Below, piece after piece: positions 10,850 through 21,530 of a DNA stretch of 64,000 nt. Each line of letters begins with the position of its first letter. Position 1 is the first letter of the stretch. The position numbers were made by a program, and so were the translations under genes. Below the pieces are notes generated by a model. That model saw nothing but the letters and a program-made list of their open reading frames with translations, was not told where the DNA came from and did not search any database. Where the stretch lies: positions 1 through 64,000 of the forward strand of contig JAAVTG010000793.1 in assembly GCA_011947345.1 (NCBI GenBank). The letters are read 5' to 3'. The stretch comes from Phytophthora quininea. Lineage: Eukaryota; Oomycota; Peronosporomycetes; Peronosporales; Peronosporaceae.

Positions 10850-11118
10850 TGGAACTTGCTAAGAAGTGCAGCGTCATTCGCAACGACTGTTACCACTGCA
10901 CCAGATACAGGTGCTCAACGATACATACTGTACCTATGAAATCGGCAAGCAACCGTACTCGCTGACATTCCTCTTCCCGTGGCAGATCCTGTTCGGTGCA
11001 TGCAGATTGCGGCTGTCGATAAGCATGATCTGTATCCCGTCAAAGGTTCGGCAATAGAAAGCCTCACTCCTCAATCCGCCAGCCATCGCCGCGAACCACT
11101 ACCCTCATCTCAAGACCC
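10850..11118 (+). repeat. Upstream region duplicated with the effector genes (copy 1)
   Basis: This stretch is clearly related to 17210-17463, the equivalent region in front of the third effector copy. Shared phrases include CCACTGGAA, CATTCCTCTTCCCGTGGCAG, ATCCTGTTCGGTGCA, ATCCCGT and CATCTCAAGACCCATG. The duplicated unit therefore includes the promoter as well as the coding part. Confidence 0.75.
11063..11077 (+). promoter_or_regulatory. Degenerate oomycete Inr/FPR core promoter
   Basis: CTCACTCCTCAATCC lies 42 bases before the effector start at 11119. It aligns with the better-preserved CTCATTCTTCAATTC at 17409-17423 and with the oomycete initiator plus flanking-region consensus (TCATTYYNCAWTTT), with mismatches. 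Confidence 0.45.
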
Positions 11119-11508
11119 ATGCGTGCATTCTACCTGCCGACCATTTTCATGGTCGTTCTCTTCGCCATGGTCAACGCCGGAAATCCTGAGCAACGCTCGC
11201 TTCGAGTCGCTGGCGATGACGACAGCGAAGAGAGGATACAATTGCCCAACGTGGAGAGTCTGAACGCCCAACTCCAAGCAGCCAAGGCGAGTGTCCTAGG
11301 AGGGTACGAAGCCGTGGCGACAAAACTCTATAATATTAGGTTGGAGGTCCACATGCTCGATTCCATCAAGAAGGGTGAAGGTCACGAGACGATTCTCGCC
11401 AGGATGGGCGTCAAGCCTTACATCGATGCCCAGGGCCTCAAGTTCTACGACTTGGATGACCCATGGGTGAAGAAATACAACTACTGGTACAATTACATCA
11501 ACAACTAG
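11119..11508 (+). CDS. Secreted RxLR effector candidate, intact
   Basis: A complete 129-residue protein. Residues 1-20 form a signal peptide (MRAFYLPTIFMVVLFAMVNA), RSLR follows at 26-29 and an acidic DDDSEER at 33-39; this order is the hallmark of oomycete RxLR effectors, which are secreted and act in or on the plant host. The C-terminal domain is short and helical, with ILARMGVKP and FYDLDDPWVKKY, a pattern repeated in the other three family members in this window. No intron. The start is fixed by the signal peptide and by conservation of the upstream region with 17464. No toxin or enzyme motif is visible, and the target is unknown. Family assignment is firm; activity is inference. Confidence 0.88.
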   Translation: MRAFYLPTIFMVVLFAMVNAGNPEQRSLRVAGDDDSEERIQLPNVESLNAQLQAAKASVLGGYEAVATKLYNIRLEVHMLDSIKKGEGHETILARMGVKPYIDAQGLKFYDLDDPWVKKYNYWYNYINN

Positions 11509-11599
11509 AACATTTAACAGTAAGAACAACGAAAAGGGTGATAAAATTATTTTGTGATAGATTTTTAGCTCGTTACGACCTGTTGTTTTTGTGTTAGCC

Positions 11600-11900
11600 T
11601 CCGGTCAATATGCCGTATTGTGGTAGCGAACCAGCTCCTCGTTTCTTTCGGATTGTAAGTCTTGATGCGTTTTGCGCCGATGGTCGAAGGCTTGACCCCA
11701 TCTGGGCGAAAACGGTGTCACGAGTTATTCCAGCCCAGAGCCTGGTAGTCCGTCCGTGCCCGCTTGGTGTCGTCCTTGACTTGCTTCAGCTTGGTTTTAG
11801 CGTTTACACCATTCTTGGTCGCAGCATGGAGGCTGCCCGCATTCAGCGCCGTCGTCTCCAACAGTCACGCGGAGCGATGGGTGCCGTTATGAACCAAACC
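11600..11900 (-). pseudogene. Inverted fragment of an RxLR-family effector
   Basis: On the minus strand, 91 bases beyond the stop of the intact effector, the frames encode the C-terminal half of the same family. Around 11830-11780 reads NAKTKLKQVKDDTKRA, related to NAKGKLTNVKAKLKT of the copy at 17464, and around 11705-11660 reads DTVFAQM then GVKPST in a second frame, matching DTYLARMGVKP. At least one frameshift separates the two. No signal peptide or RxLR motif was found upstream. The piece is a broken paralog turned round relative to its neighbours. Confidence 0.6.
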
Positions 11901-12128
11901 CACCACAAACTGCCACATAGTTGAACAGCAAATTCCAAAGAATTTAGTATTTTCAGAAGCTGCGAGGCGCTGGCGGCATGACAACTCAGTGCATGGCTCT
12001 AGATGTTAGCTCTGGCAGTAATTGGCGCGGTGTTTGGCGCTGTAGATATCGAATGTGGAGGCAAACGGTGATAATTTACTCCTGAATTTTCCTGCTAGCA
12101 CTGCAGACTGTTTCTCCTTTTAACCGTC

Positions 12129-12540
12129 ATGCGCACGTTATACCTGTTGATGGTCGTGTTCTTCGCCACGGCATTCGCCGGAAACGTTGATCAGTGCTCG
12201 CTTCGAGTCACGGACGATGACGACAGTGATGAGAGGGGACATGTTAAGTAATTTGGAGTCAAGTTTGCAACCGCCAAGTCAGAACGCCGGACTAACGCAG
12301 AGATAATCGATTTGCTTTAGAGAGGGAAATGAGGACTCGTTTCTTGCCAGGATGAAGGTCAGGGCGTCCATCGATGCGAAGGGCAATAAGTTCTACACGT
12401 ACGCCCCGACAGACCCGGTAGAGCAGAAGTACGAGCAATGGTCTAACCACTTCAAGGCGAAGAAATGCTTTTCGGAGACAACTGGTGCCGACAAACAGAC
12501 GAAAACATGCTTTGCTGGAAAGAAGTGTAAGAGAGAATAA
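12129..12540 (+). pseudogene. Decayed RxLR-family effector copy
   Basis: The start at 12129 gives a signal peptide (MRTLYLLMVVFFATAFA) followed by CSLR in place of RSLR and by an acidic DDDDSDER. The frame stops at 12249-12251. Downstream, the C-terminal half is recognisable in frame 12325-12540 (SFLARMKVRASIDAKGNKFY), ending with a Cys/Lys-rich tail not present in the paralogs. Between the halves the bases still align with family coding sequence (12300-12320), through a stop and a shift. An intron (GTTAAG at 12243) was considered, but the acceptor would be GAG and the paralogs have no intron. The upstream region is unlike that of the other two plus-strand copies. Confidence 0.72.
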
Positions 12541-12736
12541 AGTTGGGGAATTTATCTTAACCTGCGGGTATTTGGGAAATAATGCCAGAATCTGCCGAAA
12601 ATAGGGTTCCCAGGACCGTAACTATCGCCTGTCAAATACCGCTGCAGGGCTGCTGCTGTTTGCCTCTTGTCAGACTCCCTCGGTTTGCTGACGTACAGAT
12701 ATGACGTTGGATCGCAACACCTTCAGTTTGCCTGCC
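12541..12736. other. Short spacer between effector copy and PIGN
   Basis: Convergent intergenic spacer of about 200 bases. No motif recognised. Confidence 0.3.
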
Positions 12737-15084
12737 CTATAGCTTTTTCAAAGGGCCAAATTCTCGATCTATAACTCCATATGAGTCTTCATACGCAAGA
12801 ATACCATTAATCGCGTACAGGTCCACGTACACTAGCGTTAATGCTGACTTGGGCACTAGCGGCCCAGCAGACAACGCCCAGTTGGCAGCTGTGAGCAAGC
12901 AGGGTGACTTGCTACGCTTTCCGTCCAAGTACTGCATCGTGCCATGAAGCGTAGCAATCGATAGTACTAATGGTGCTGTGCTTACGATGAAAGACGGGTT
13001 TGTCCAAATGTTTTGCTGGTTGGAGGTGGTCAAACTCGACACAACACCAGCAAATAACAAGGTTAGAAGAGCCCCAATATTCACCAGTGCCGTGTGCTCG
13101 CCGTACTCAGCTGGTAAATACGGGAACACTGAGATGAGCAAACAACTAACCGACCAACACCGACTTGGTGATGGGAACTTCCCAGACCAACGAGCATCTT
13201 CACTTTCATTTTGGTCATTGCTCGCAGATCTGCCGACCAGTGGCCACAGCGCTAACAACGAGAAAAGTACCCCAAAGATCTCTTGACGTTCGTAGCCCAT
13301 GACGACAAGCTCCAAACACATGACAATCAAAATGCGTTCTGCCCACCACTTCCACCCAGTTGTGGCACGGTTATTGTCTGCATTAAAAGCCCATGCGTCA
13401 CGGATCAAGTCTCTGTGGTTCCAGGCAAAGATGCCAAAAGTAGTGGGAACAAGACGTACAAATAGTACGTTGTGGGGGTCCTTCAAGCGCCAGATAGATA
13501 AAAACCGCAAATATCGTAGTACACAGCTTTATATCCAGCTGCTTGCCATGCACTCCGAGTAACCAAGCTACACTAAAGTCTCTGGGATGTAGATACGCCA
13601 CACCAACGACAACCATCCACCCAATATAACCCAACACAACGATACTGAACAAGAAGAACCAGTCGTATCTCTGGAAATACTCTAGCGTGGCCAGACAGAT
13701 TTCAATCAGCTCCTGACTCAGCACTTCCACACGTTCGTAGCTGTTGAATGTTTCATCATTTTGAATAGCCGCTTCGTAAGCATGTGCAAGCTCCCGGGAG
13801 AGCTCAGGGACTCGGTCACGGAATGGACCGTACGGAACAAATCGCAGCAGCGTACGCGACCGCTTCTCCTGCTCCTTACGTAAAGCGTGAAGGTATAACT
13901 GCTGTGCATTGGACCGCACCGCATTTGCACGGTACGCTCCTTTCGCAAGGTACGAAAACGGCAGTACGCCAACGGAATTACGTGGGTAAGGTAACCCCAA
14001 CAGCGCGCTGATAAGTGGGGCCACATCTGCTTGCATCACATCCTTTCTCACTAATTTGTCCAACGCTCCCCATTCACCGACTGCAGCCTGTTCCTGCTCT
14101 TCCTGTGCCTGTAACTGAGCTCGTACCTGTGCTCGTGACTGTGTTGGCAGATCAATATCAAACCCTTTTCCCTCCCTGTTAACAACAGTTAGTCCCTGCA
14201 CACCTGCGCCCCAAACAACCAGAGGCGTGCGAGTATTCGCCGGATCGCCATCACCGTGAGCACCTTTCAAGCCCATTCCGTGGTCGCAATGAACACGTAC
14301 GCCGTGCGTCCATCGTAGTCGTAAAAGTCTTCCACCATCCGATACGTCTTCTCCACTAACTCATCCACTAACGCAATGTTGTTTAAATAATCTTTGGAGT
14401 TCGGTCGATGCGCGTGTCCATTGGAATCAATGCCCAGATAATGGCAGAACACTACTACGCCTTCCGCATGTAATTTCTTATCCAAAGCTTGGTCTTCTCT
14501 TGCATTGCCCAGTAATTTCTGGAAATGTCGGAACACCCAGACGTCCAATTCGGACGAGTCTCCCTTGGCAAAGTCTTCTTCTTCGTGAGAATAGTGTTCC
14601 TCTTTAGCATGGGGAACATGTCTGGCAAACATGGGGACGATGTCTGGACTGCCAAATAAGAAACTGCTGCTGCTCTGATTAAACACCGAGTCAAAGTCGA
14701 CGGGGTTGTCGGCCCAGCCCTTGGTCACTGCACTCACGTCTTCGTACATGCCTGCAAACAGCGCCACGTGGCCCGGTCTGCTTTCTGTAGGGACTCGAGT
14801 ATGGGATACGCCCCAACTTCCTTTGGTTTTCAGTATGTCCCTTAAGAAGGAAACCCGAAGTTGATCATTTAAAGAAGAGACATTGGCCTCGAAGAACTTG
14901 TCTGCGCGGCAGCCGTCGGCCACAAAGACGACGACGCGCTTGGCTGGCGGAGAGTCCGTGTACGCCACACTCTCGACGTGCAGCACCACGGGGACGTGAA
15001 GTAGATGTCGAAGATGCTCAGTACATACAGCGCGTGGAACAGCACGCCCAGGACCAGCAGGCGAGCCAAGCCACCGACCGCCAT
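12737..15084 (-). CDS. PIGN: GPI ethanolamine phosphate transferase 1 (PIG-N/Mcd4), frame broken three times
   Basis: ER membrane enzyme that adds ethanolamine phosphate to the first mannose of the GPI anchor. The start at 15084 gives an N-terminal membrane anchor with FDIYFTSP, the usual PIG-N opening. The lumenal alkaline-phosphatase-like domain follows: VVVFVADGCRADKFF with the metal-binding Asp, TESRPGHVALFAGMYEDV, YLGIDSNGHAHRPNSK and GAHGDGDPANTRTPLVVWG. The C-terminal half has many hydrophobic membrane segments, ending at 12737. Total length, about 800 residues, is near the family norm. One-base shifts are needed at about 15000 (in a C run), 14272 (in the ADHGM metal-binding motif) and 13483 (near a GA/C run). 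There are no other stops, so this may be an intact host gene with sequence errors, or a very young pseudogene. No intron is seen. Confidence 0.9.
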
Positions 15085-15093
15085 GCTAAAAAT

Positions 15094-16260
15094 CTAAATT
15101 GATGACATTTTTATTTTTGAAAAATATGTCTTTTTATATGTTTCAAAATCCTTTGCTGAAGCGCGAGACGTCCTCCTGGCCAGCGGATACCAGTTAATCA
15201 ACGGCTTTCTTCTTCCTGGCACCTTTCGATCCATCTCTACAGACCTACGCAACAATAAAGATGAGGGAAGTATTAACCCCTTTACCCTCGCTATCCGACA
15301 CGCCGGAGGAAAAGCCTTCGTCATGACGGCTGTACCATAAGTTAACTGTTTCTGTTGTAAATTATGCTGATCGTCACTATTGGTGCTGGAAGAAGAGGTA
15401 ATGTGCATCGTAGTTGTGGGTTGTTCGTCCCATGATGGCAGCTGAAGTGCCGGAGGTTTTCCCACATGAGTGGTGGAGTTTGTCCTACTGGGTTTATCCA
15501 CTACGAGTATATATGAGAGAGGAGGCTGTAAAGGTAGAAGTTGGAGCTCACTCCACAAAACACAGAAGAATACAGAAGTCCTCCCGAGTGGCCGTTGCTG
15601 CTCGTTGTCGTGCCAAGCTCGTGTGCGGACTTCCCACTAGCTGCTTCCTGTCGTGAACGAGTCACTTTACAAGTGTTTCTACAGCTGGAACGCCGTCGCG
15701 TTGACGCTTGTGCTTGATTTTTTTCCTGCCTTGGAGTTGAGAGGGGTCACTTGAGCTTGATCGCTGAGCTTCAGACGACACTTGAGAAGCCAGGGGCCTT
15801 GGACACACAAGGAGGTCCACCCTCAAGCTCGGGCTCGAGGGGACCTTTGGCAGCACAGCCTCCGGTGGTGTTCGTCGCCAGATGCACACGTCGTGCATTG
15901 CGCTGGAGCTCGGATCTCAGAGCTTAGGTTTGAGCGAGCAAATGGCCAACTGAGCGATGGAAGCGGAGGTGCTAGCGCATGAAGTGCTAGGCAGTCAGCA
16001 GCCGCGGGGGTGGCTTCCACGGCGGCTGCCAAAGTATGGAGCTTCATTCTGTACACTTTGGGGCTAGAAGGGTTCCATCTTTTGGCCGCGGTGGAATTCG
16101 TGGACAAAACTTCCAGGCATTTTATTTAAACGGAGTTTTGCGGCGTGGACATTGGTAAAGAAGGAGGAGACCAACGATCTGCTCCCTTGTAGCTGGTGTC
16201 GGACCTGGAGCAGAAAACCGAAAACGTAGCGCAGTTCTGTGGCGTGAGTTCCCAATGACG
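15094..16260 (-). other. Unassigned region upstream of PIGN
   Basis: Several minus-strand frames are open (15558-15094, 15898-15662, 16107-15823) with low-complexity Ser/Thr and Ala-rich translations. None shows a recognisable domain or clean splice sites linking them. Plus-strand frames are equally uninformative. PIGN's own promoter should lie just above 15084. Confidence 0.3.
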
Positions 16261-16552
16261 GACATTACAAAAATTGAGTGAGCGATTCAAATCCCGGAAT
16301 GAATATACGGAGGATCAGAAATAAGACTTTGATCAGTCCCTTAGGTGGCTGACGTAGACGGGCCCGGTATTGTTTAGTCACTAGGAACGTTAGAGATGCT
16401 TAACTTGTTTCCTGGTTGTTCTTATGGTTGGGGGATCTTTGTTATTCTGAAATCTGATCTGTTGAATGATGATTGAATTTGATTGGGATATTTGAAGGCG
16501 AAGTTAGTCATTTCCATTCTTCTGGATGTTTTCTGTAGGCCCTCGGCCCGGC

Positions 16553-16634
16553 AGCCCCCGCAGGGACTCGAACCCCAACCGGAGGGATGAACTTCGTGAG
16601 TTGTATACACAATCCACTGGACCACCAGGAGGCC
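16553..16634 (-). tRNA. tRNA-like sequence (tRNA pseudogene or head of a tRNA-derived SINE)
   Basis: On the minus strand a perfect A box (TGGTCCAGTGG) is followed 39 bases later by a perfect B box (GGTTCGAGTCC). The T arm can pair with two wobbles, and the acceptor GCCTCCT pairs with CGGGGGC at six of seven positions. Two extra bases sit before the A box, the box spacing is about six bases longer than normal, and no standard anticodon loop is evident. It is thus probably not a working tRNA; tRNA-derived SINEs are known in Phytophthora. Confidence 0.5.
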
Positions 16635-17209
16635 CTTGTCACTTGGAACGTAAAGTATTGTATTCAGAACAGGGACATTCTGTTGCCAGCGCCAGCTGCT
16701 GAGTCGAAAGTGTATGTCAGCACTGACTCGAAATCACATTTCCTCGGCGAATCTGGAAAGGTGGGGCCATAAAGACTGCGACGTGACGTCAACGTAATGA
16801 TATTTTGTTAATAGCTTCAGCTTCTGACCGATTGAAAGCGATCACTTTTCTTTTGGAAAGGAGTGAGCCGGACGTACTTCTTGGGCAGAGATGTTGATGG
16901 CATGGGGAGTTCGTGAATGGTCGCCACCGTCGTGCACGTGCATCACCGCCATAACTAACCTCCATCTTCCACCGCCAACTTGCAACTGCCAATGCTAATC
17001 TAAAACAATACGTTAGTGATTCGTGATCAGCAAATCCCAATGCTGAGCTCGACAGCTTTTATACGGTTAATGTGGAGTTCCAGGACCAGGTCCAGGTCTG
17101 CCGGGAAACACGTAGTCGAATGATAACATTGGAGCATCATAAACACATTACTGTAGTGAAGAGCTCTGTCCATGGATTGAGAGCCTGTCAATGCATCCTT
17201 TCGTCGGGT

Positions 17210-17463
17210 CTTGGCCACTGGAATTCGCTACGAACCGCAGCATCATTCACGACGGCTACAGGTTGCACGCGCTCATCGACGAAGATAGTTTCGAGTATAC
17301 TCACCGCATTCCTCTTCCCGTGGCAGATCCTGTTCGGTGCACGCAAATCGCGGCTGTCGACAAACATGAATTGTATCCCGTTAACAGTTCGGCACTGGTA
17401 TCAAAGGCCTCATTCTTCAATTCACCAGCCAACGTCACGAACCACTACTACATCTCAAGACCC
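17210..17463 (+). repeat. Upstream region duplicated with the effector genes (copy 2)
   Basis: Counterpart of 10850-11118, sharing the long phrases around CATTCCTCTTCCCGTGGCAG and the segment ending CATCTCAAGACCCATG at the start codon. Similarity fades above about 17200. Confidence 0.75.
17409..17423 (+). promoter_or_regulatory. Oomycete Inr/FPR core promoter
   Basis: CTCATTCTTCAATTC fits the oomycete initiator plus flanking-region consensus (TCATTYYNCAWTTT) at nearly every position and lies 41 bases upstream of the effector start at 17464, the usual spacing for short oomycete leaders. Confidence 0.65.
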
Positions 17464-17861
17464 ATGCGCGCGTTCCACCTGCTGACCATTGCCATGGTCG
17501 TGCTCTTCGCCACGGCCTTCGCCGGAAGTACCGAGCAGCGCTCGCTTCGAGTCGCTGGCGACGACGACAGCGAAGAGAGGGGGTCTCCGGCATTTTGAAC
17601 GGCATGAAGGGCAAGTATCAAGCGACTAAGATAAACGCCAAAGGGAAACTCACAAACGTCAAGGCGAAATTAAAAACCCTTCCTGGAGCGCGATACGCTC
17701 AAGGCCATCAAGAGGGTGAAGATGAAGACACGTATCTCGCCAGAATGGGCGTCAAGCCTTTGTCTACCAATGAGCAGGGCCGCAACATCTACGACTTCAA
17801 TAACCCATTCGTGCAGATGTACCGTAAGATGCACGCGATTGCCAACAAGAAGAAGGCGTAG
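17464..17861 (+). pseudogene. RxLR effector copy with a one-base frameshift
   Basis: The start at 17464 gives a signal peptide (MRAFHLLTIAMVVLFATAFA), RSLR at residues 26-29 and DDDSEER at 33-39, identical to the intact paralog over that stretch. Directly after the EER the bases run into five G residues (17579-17583), where the frame is lost and a stop follows at 17596-17598. The other frame then stays open to 17861 with the family C-terminus: YLARMGVKP, IYDFNNPFVQMY and a Lys-rich end. A one-base indel in a G run is the only lesion, so this may be a sequence error. The promoter is better preserved than that of the intact copy. Confidence 0.8.
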
Positions 17862-18789
17862 TGGTCTCCGGGCTTAAGAAGCGTGCTGGGGAACATGCAG
17901 CACAGGCATTTGCTTGCTGGTTAAGAAACAATACCATGTTCCAACTGAAAACGCGTATCTGTTTGAACTTGCGATGGATGCAATTTCGGAACCGACCGAG
18001 CACCCAGAAGGATATGTGGTTAGCTACGATTGAAGGAATACTGTGGTGAAAGGAAATCAATGGGGCATCGGTGGCGATTGCGCCCCCGTTCTACGTTTTG
18101 GCCTTTGTCTTTTAGTGGTCCGATCTTCTCCGTTCGAACGTTCAGTGAAGATGAGAAGAGTGGATGGCTAGATGCAACACGTGCCTGGATTCGGGATGTG
18201 TCAGGTTCGACGCTTTGACTTGACATTTCAGAATATTTTCATCCCAGAGAGGTGGAGAAGTGCTTTCAAATATTGTTTGCCTCTGCAGCACCTTGTTCTG
18301 TGTGAAATATGTTTCTACGACAGAGATATTGGCTTTGGCTGGTACGACGGTCAAAATAAGCGCATACCACATACGACGTATAGCAATCGAGTCTGCAAAA
18401 TAAGTTTTCGCCTGTTGGCTATGCAGTCTGTTGCAGCCGTGTACAAATTACCGCGTCGTTCGTGGTGAGAAGGTGGAGTCCTGTTCTGACGGCAGAATAA
18501 ACAGAACGCCCTTCACATCTTCAGCCGTCATGCCGCCCGTGCTGCCCACTAAAAGTACGCGTGCCCCGTTTTGAGAATACGTCATTCAATTAAACCAAGT
18601 CTTCAGATGGTTGTCTGGTTAAACATCATCGCCGAACACATCGCTTCCATGTACCGCTTCGTCAAAATCAAACACTTCCACGACGCCAAGCTTTGAATCT
18701 TCACTAGCCTGACCAGTAAGGAAGGAAATTGAATTAACTGTTTAGCGGATTTCTCGTGTTAAGGTGAATAAGCTATCTATCCGTGAGAG
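17862..18789. other. No recognised gene
   Basis: Several frames under 100 residues on both strands have no motif. A minus-strand stretch at 18770-18480 reads like coding DNA in places (SKLGVVEVFDFDEAVHGSD, then a stop and GARVLLVGSTGGMTAEDVKG), but I cannot identify it. Confidence 0.3.
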
Positions 18790-19870
18790 TTACGTTCGTG
18801 TAGTCCACATGTGGTGCATCCGTTTCGTGATATTGTTTTCTGGCGGATCAAAAGCCAAGTTTTGGAGCACACAAGCCACAGTAGCGCGATTGCAATGAAG
18901 TTCATGTGTGTGTTGGTAGAGGAATTGGTAGTGCCTCTTGAACGAGTTCAGCAGATTGAGAATATTTGGCACTTCAGCTGTTGTTTCTAGGAAATGAATG
19001 TCGTTCCTGAGCCGCCATGTTGCACAATCGCTGTGCAGATCTTCCATAGAAGTATTAGTTCTTTGTGCTCACATCTCCAGTTCCTACGGAGGTCTTGCAA
19101 GTTAGCGGAAGTGTATCAGCCTCCAGGTTAGGTTGACGCACAAGACCGGCTCCACAGTTCGTTCTACATTGATTTTAGTGACAGGCATGTGAAAAAACAG
19201 TGTTCTACCGTTTCGATATCCTGGCATTCCGGACGAAGTCTCCGAAGCACATTTCGCAGTTCGTTAGAACTGTCGTTACGACCATTTTCGATGCTGATTG
19301 ATGCGCAAATACCGGTATCTGTACACAACTGTACGTGAACCACATATGTTAGCCACCAGGAGTGATCTGATACCGGTATTTTTTTTTTTTGGGGGTCCAC
19401 ACAATCCATATGCCCACACGCTTCGCGTGTCTTGGGCCGGAAGGTGGAGGGACTGACCAGGATACGGGTGGTGCGAGGCTGACCACCGGCCTTGTAGTTC
19501 GACTTAAATGGCTCGAGCATCCCTGCACGTCGAAATCCCAAGCGCACATTAGATCCGAAATGGGCCCATAAGTGGAGGGATCGACCAGGATTTGGCACAA
19601 CTGTGCAGCGACGCGCCGCTGCCATTCAGGAATTTCAGTGTGACGCTCGTATGGCAATGGCGACAGGAAAGTGTGGGCGTCAAGATTGTATGGACTCCGG
19701 CAACAGAGCACAGCAACGGGAGGACTCGCAGCATCGGCCACAACAGGTTAAGTAGCAAAGCGCATGAGACTAGCTGAACAGGACGAAGATGACCTTCTAA
19801 AGCATCTAGATGTCGGTCATGAGATGTAAAGGACTGCTGCTTCCGCTGGAAACAATCCTGCCGAAGCAAG
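18790..19870 (-). pseudogene. Possible non-LTR retrotransposon (LINE) 3'-end relic
   Basis: Minus-strand frames near 19250-19170 contain ECQDIETVEHCFFTC, resembling the Cys/His knuckle at the C-terminus of many LINE reverse transcriptases, and further on RNDIHF at about 19010, resembling the RND motif that follows it. Upstream frames (19870-19350) shift often and show no polymerase motif. The assignment rests on these two short similarities only. An 11-base T run at 19380 followed by five G residues interrupts it. Confidence 0.28.
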
Positions 19871-20144
19871 TGTCGACGACAAGGAGGTCCGTGGCGATCA
19901 ATCTGGGGGCGAGGTTTATCTGGATGTGCGTGCTATAGCTAATGCTATACTGCATTCGCTGAAATGCAGGGGTGGCAGCACGCACAACCAACCACCTGCA
20001 CGCGTCAATATCTCCGAGGAATGCGACAGCCACAATGGCGACTTACTCAAGGTTCTCGACGAAGCTTTTGAAAGGGAGAACGCCCAGCGGGTCAGTGGAG
20101 ATGGATTTTCCTGAACGCACAGAAGGGAGGTTCGCGATGGAGGG

Positions 20145-20360
20145 AATGATGGCAGTGGAGGTTGTGTTTCTGGACGTGCTGGCAGTGGCGCTTGTGCTGG
20201 AGGAGGTGACGGCAACGGCGTTTGTGGTGGTGGATGTGATGGCAATGATGTTTGTGCTGCTGGATGTAATGGCAGTGGTGTTTGCGTGTGTCGAGCTCAC
20301 GACAATGGGTTTTACAATGGCAATGATCACGAAAGTTGTTGTGGAGCTCATAGCAGCGGT
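20145..20360 (+). repeat. Imperfect 30-33 bp tandem repeats encoding a Gly/Cys-rich stretch
   Basis: Units built on GTGATGGCAATGATGTTTGTG and close variants repeat about six times. In the frame that leads into the Helitron A protein they encode Gly/Cys/Asn-rich units (CDGNDVCAAGCNGSGVC); in another frame they give an artificial hydrophobic stretch. The array is at the N-terminal border of Helitron A. Confidence 0.6.
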
Positions 20361-21530
20361 ATTAACGTTAGTCGTATGAAACCTCGCACCAAAGTGGATC
20401 ATCTTAGCATATTCGAACGAAATGGTGAGGTGGATGTTGGAGCCTTAGCTACTTTCACGTTGGCTGTAGTGATGTCAAAGCGCCGTTTGGATGAAGAAGC
20501 GAATATGTCGGATGGAATGACTGCGCCGGTGTCGGCAGGGACGATTGACATTACAAAAGCTAATCGACGCGAAAGCGATATCTATGGTGTTTTGCCACTA
20601 TCTCCAACCAGTGCATTTCGAATGAGGCATCGACTGAGCCAGCGGAAGTATTATCAGCGACGCTCCGCTGCCAAGAATGCTGCTGCCGGGAACACCAATA
20701 GCACGCCATCCGATCCAGCCCCAAAACAAACTCTGACTCCAATCAGTGGCAAGGACCGAGCCAATGCTTTGAAACCCCCAGCAAGAGCTGGGCCCGGGAG
20801 GATTGGACGAATGCGTTTGCGTCTCCTGTGACCGATTAGTGGGTCGTGAGGAATCTGTGCGTAAGGAAGCATCTGACTGGAGATACATGGCAAAGATGCG
20901 CCTCAGTTTCGGTGAAGTGGATTCAGCACTCCCTATCAAGTTACGAAATGAGTACGTGGCACCTGCGTGCGTGACCTTTTGGCGGGTGTGTTGGCCTCTC
21001 CTCGGAGTTTTCGCTGTTACAACGATAAAAATGATCATTGGACGGCATGATTTACTGTCTACAGCGCGTGCTATGCGGCAATAGAAAAGGGCTGCCTACC
21101 CAAGTTCTCCGTTTCGAATGGATTCTCTATCGGAGCTCTTCCCGACCATTCGATAGGACTGACTTTGCCAGAGGGCTTCATGACACAACTCGTCAGCATT
21201 GCTGCCACCACGCATGTCATGCGTGGCGGTAGGCATCGATGCATTCGCAGGTGACCGGCACGAAACAAACGAATACGATGAATTGAATGTTGTGGAAAGG
21301 AGAATCGGGTTATCAGAAGTGTCGCGGACGTTGCTATCGCAAGAGTATGAGCTTAACTCCGGGATCGGCGGAGCTGACAGGACCGATAGAGAGTTCTTGG
21401 CGAAGCGTTCCAACAAACTATCAATTGACATTTCAGGCGATTTTTGGCGGAGATGTCCCCCATTTGTTCCCTTACGGGCGCGGTCACCCTAGAGAAATGA
21501 GGCGGATCCCTGTATCTTTACAAGAATGTG
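20286..21530 (+). pseudogene. Helitron A Rep/helicase protein, N-terminal part
   Basis: The frame from 20286 and the frame from 20803 together give the N-terminal region of a Helitron protein, with the Cys motif ECVCVSCDRLVGREESVRKE and EASDWRYMAKMRLSFGE. It matches Helitron B on the other strand (ECVCVACDELILRRDAIRKE). Next come GLTLPEGFMTQLVSIAATTH (21155-21220) and PHLFPYGRGHPREMRRIPVS (21460-21520), again matched in B. Several frameshifts and stops break it. At 21531 the mariner interrupts a codon run that continues in frame at 23263. Confidence 0.72.

Noticed and set aside
12243..12324. Possible intron in the second effector copy (GTTAAG donor, GACTAAC branch-like word)
   Set aside because: The only acceptor giving the right frame is a weak GAG, the paralogs have no intron, and bases inside the supposed intron still align with family coding sequence.
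18480..18780. Minus-strand stretch with GARVLLVGSTGG as a nucleotide-binding protein
   Set aside because: The Gly-rich piece is isolated, stops surround it, and no further motif of any NTPase or dehydrogenase follows.
19380..19396. Poly-T/G run as a retroelement tail
   Set aside because: A bare homopolymer without a matching target duplication; it also lies inside rather than at the end of the LINE-like piece.
20172..20379. Long hydrophobic frame that looks like membrane segments
   Set aside because: It is an out-of-frame reading of the 30-33 bp tandem repeat; the regular Val/Ala/Met pattern follows from the repeat unit.
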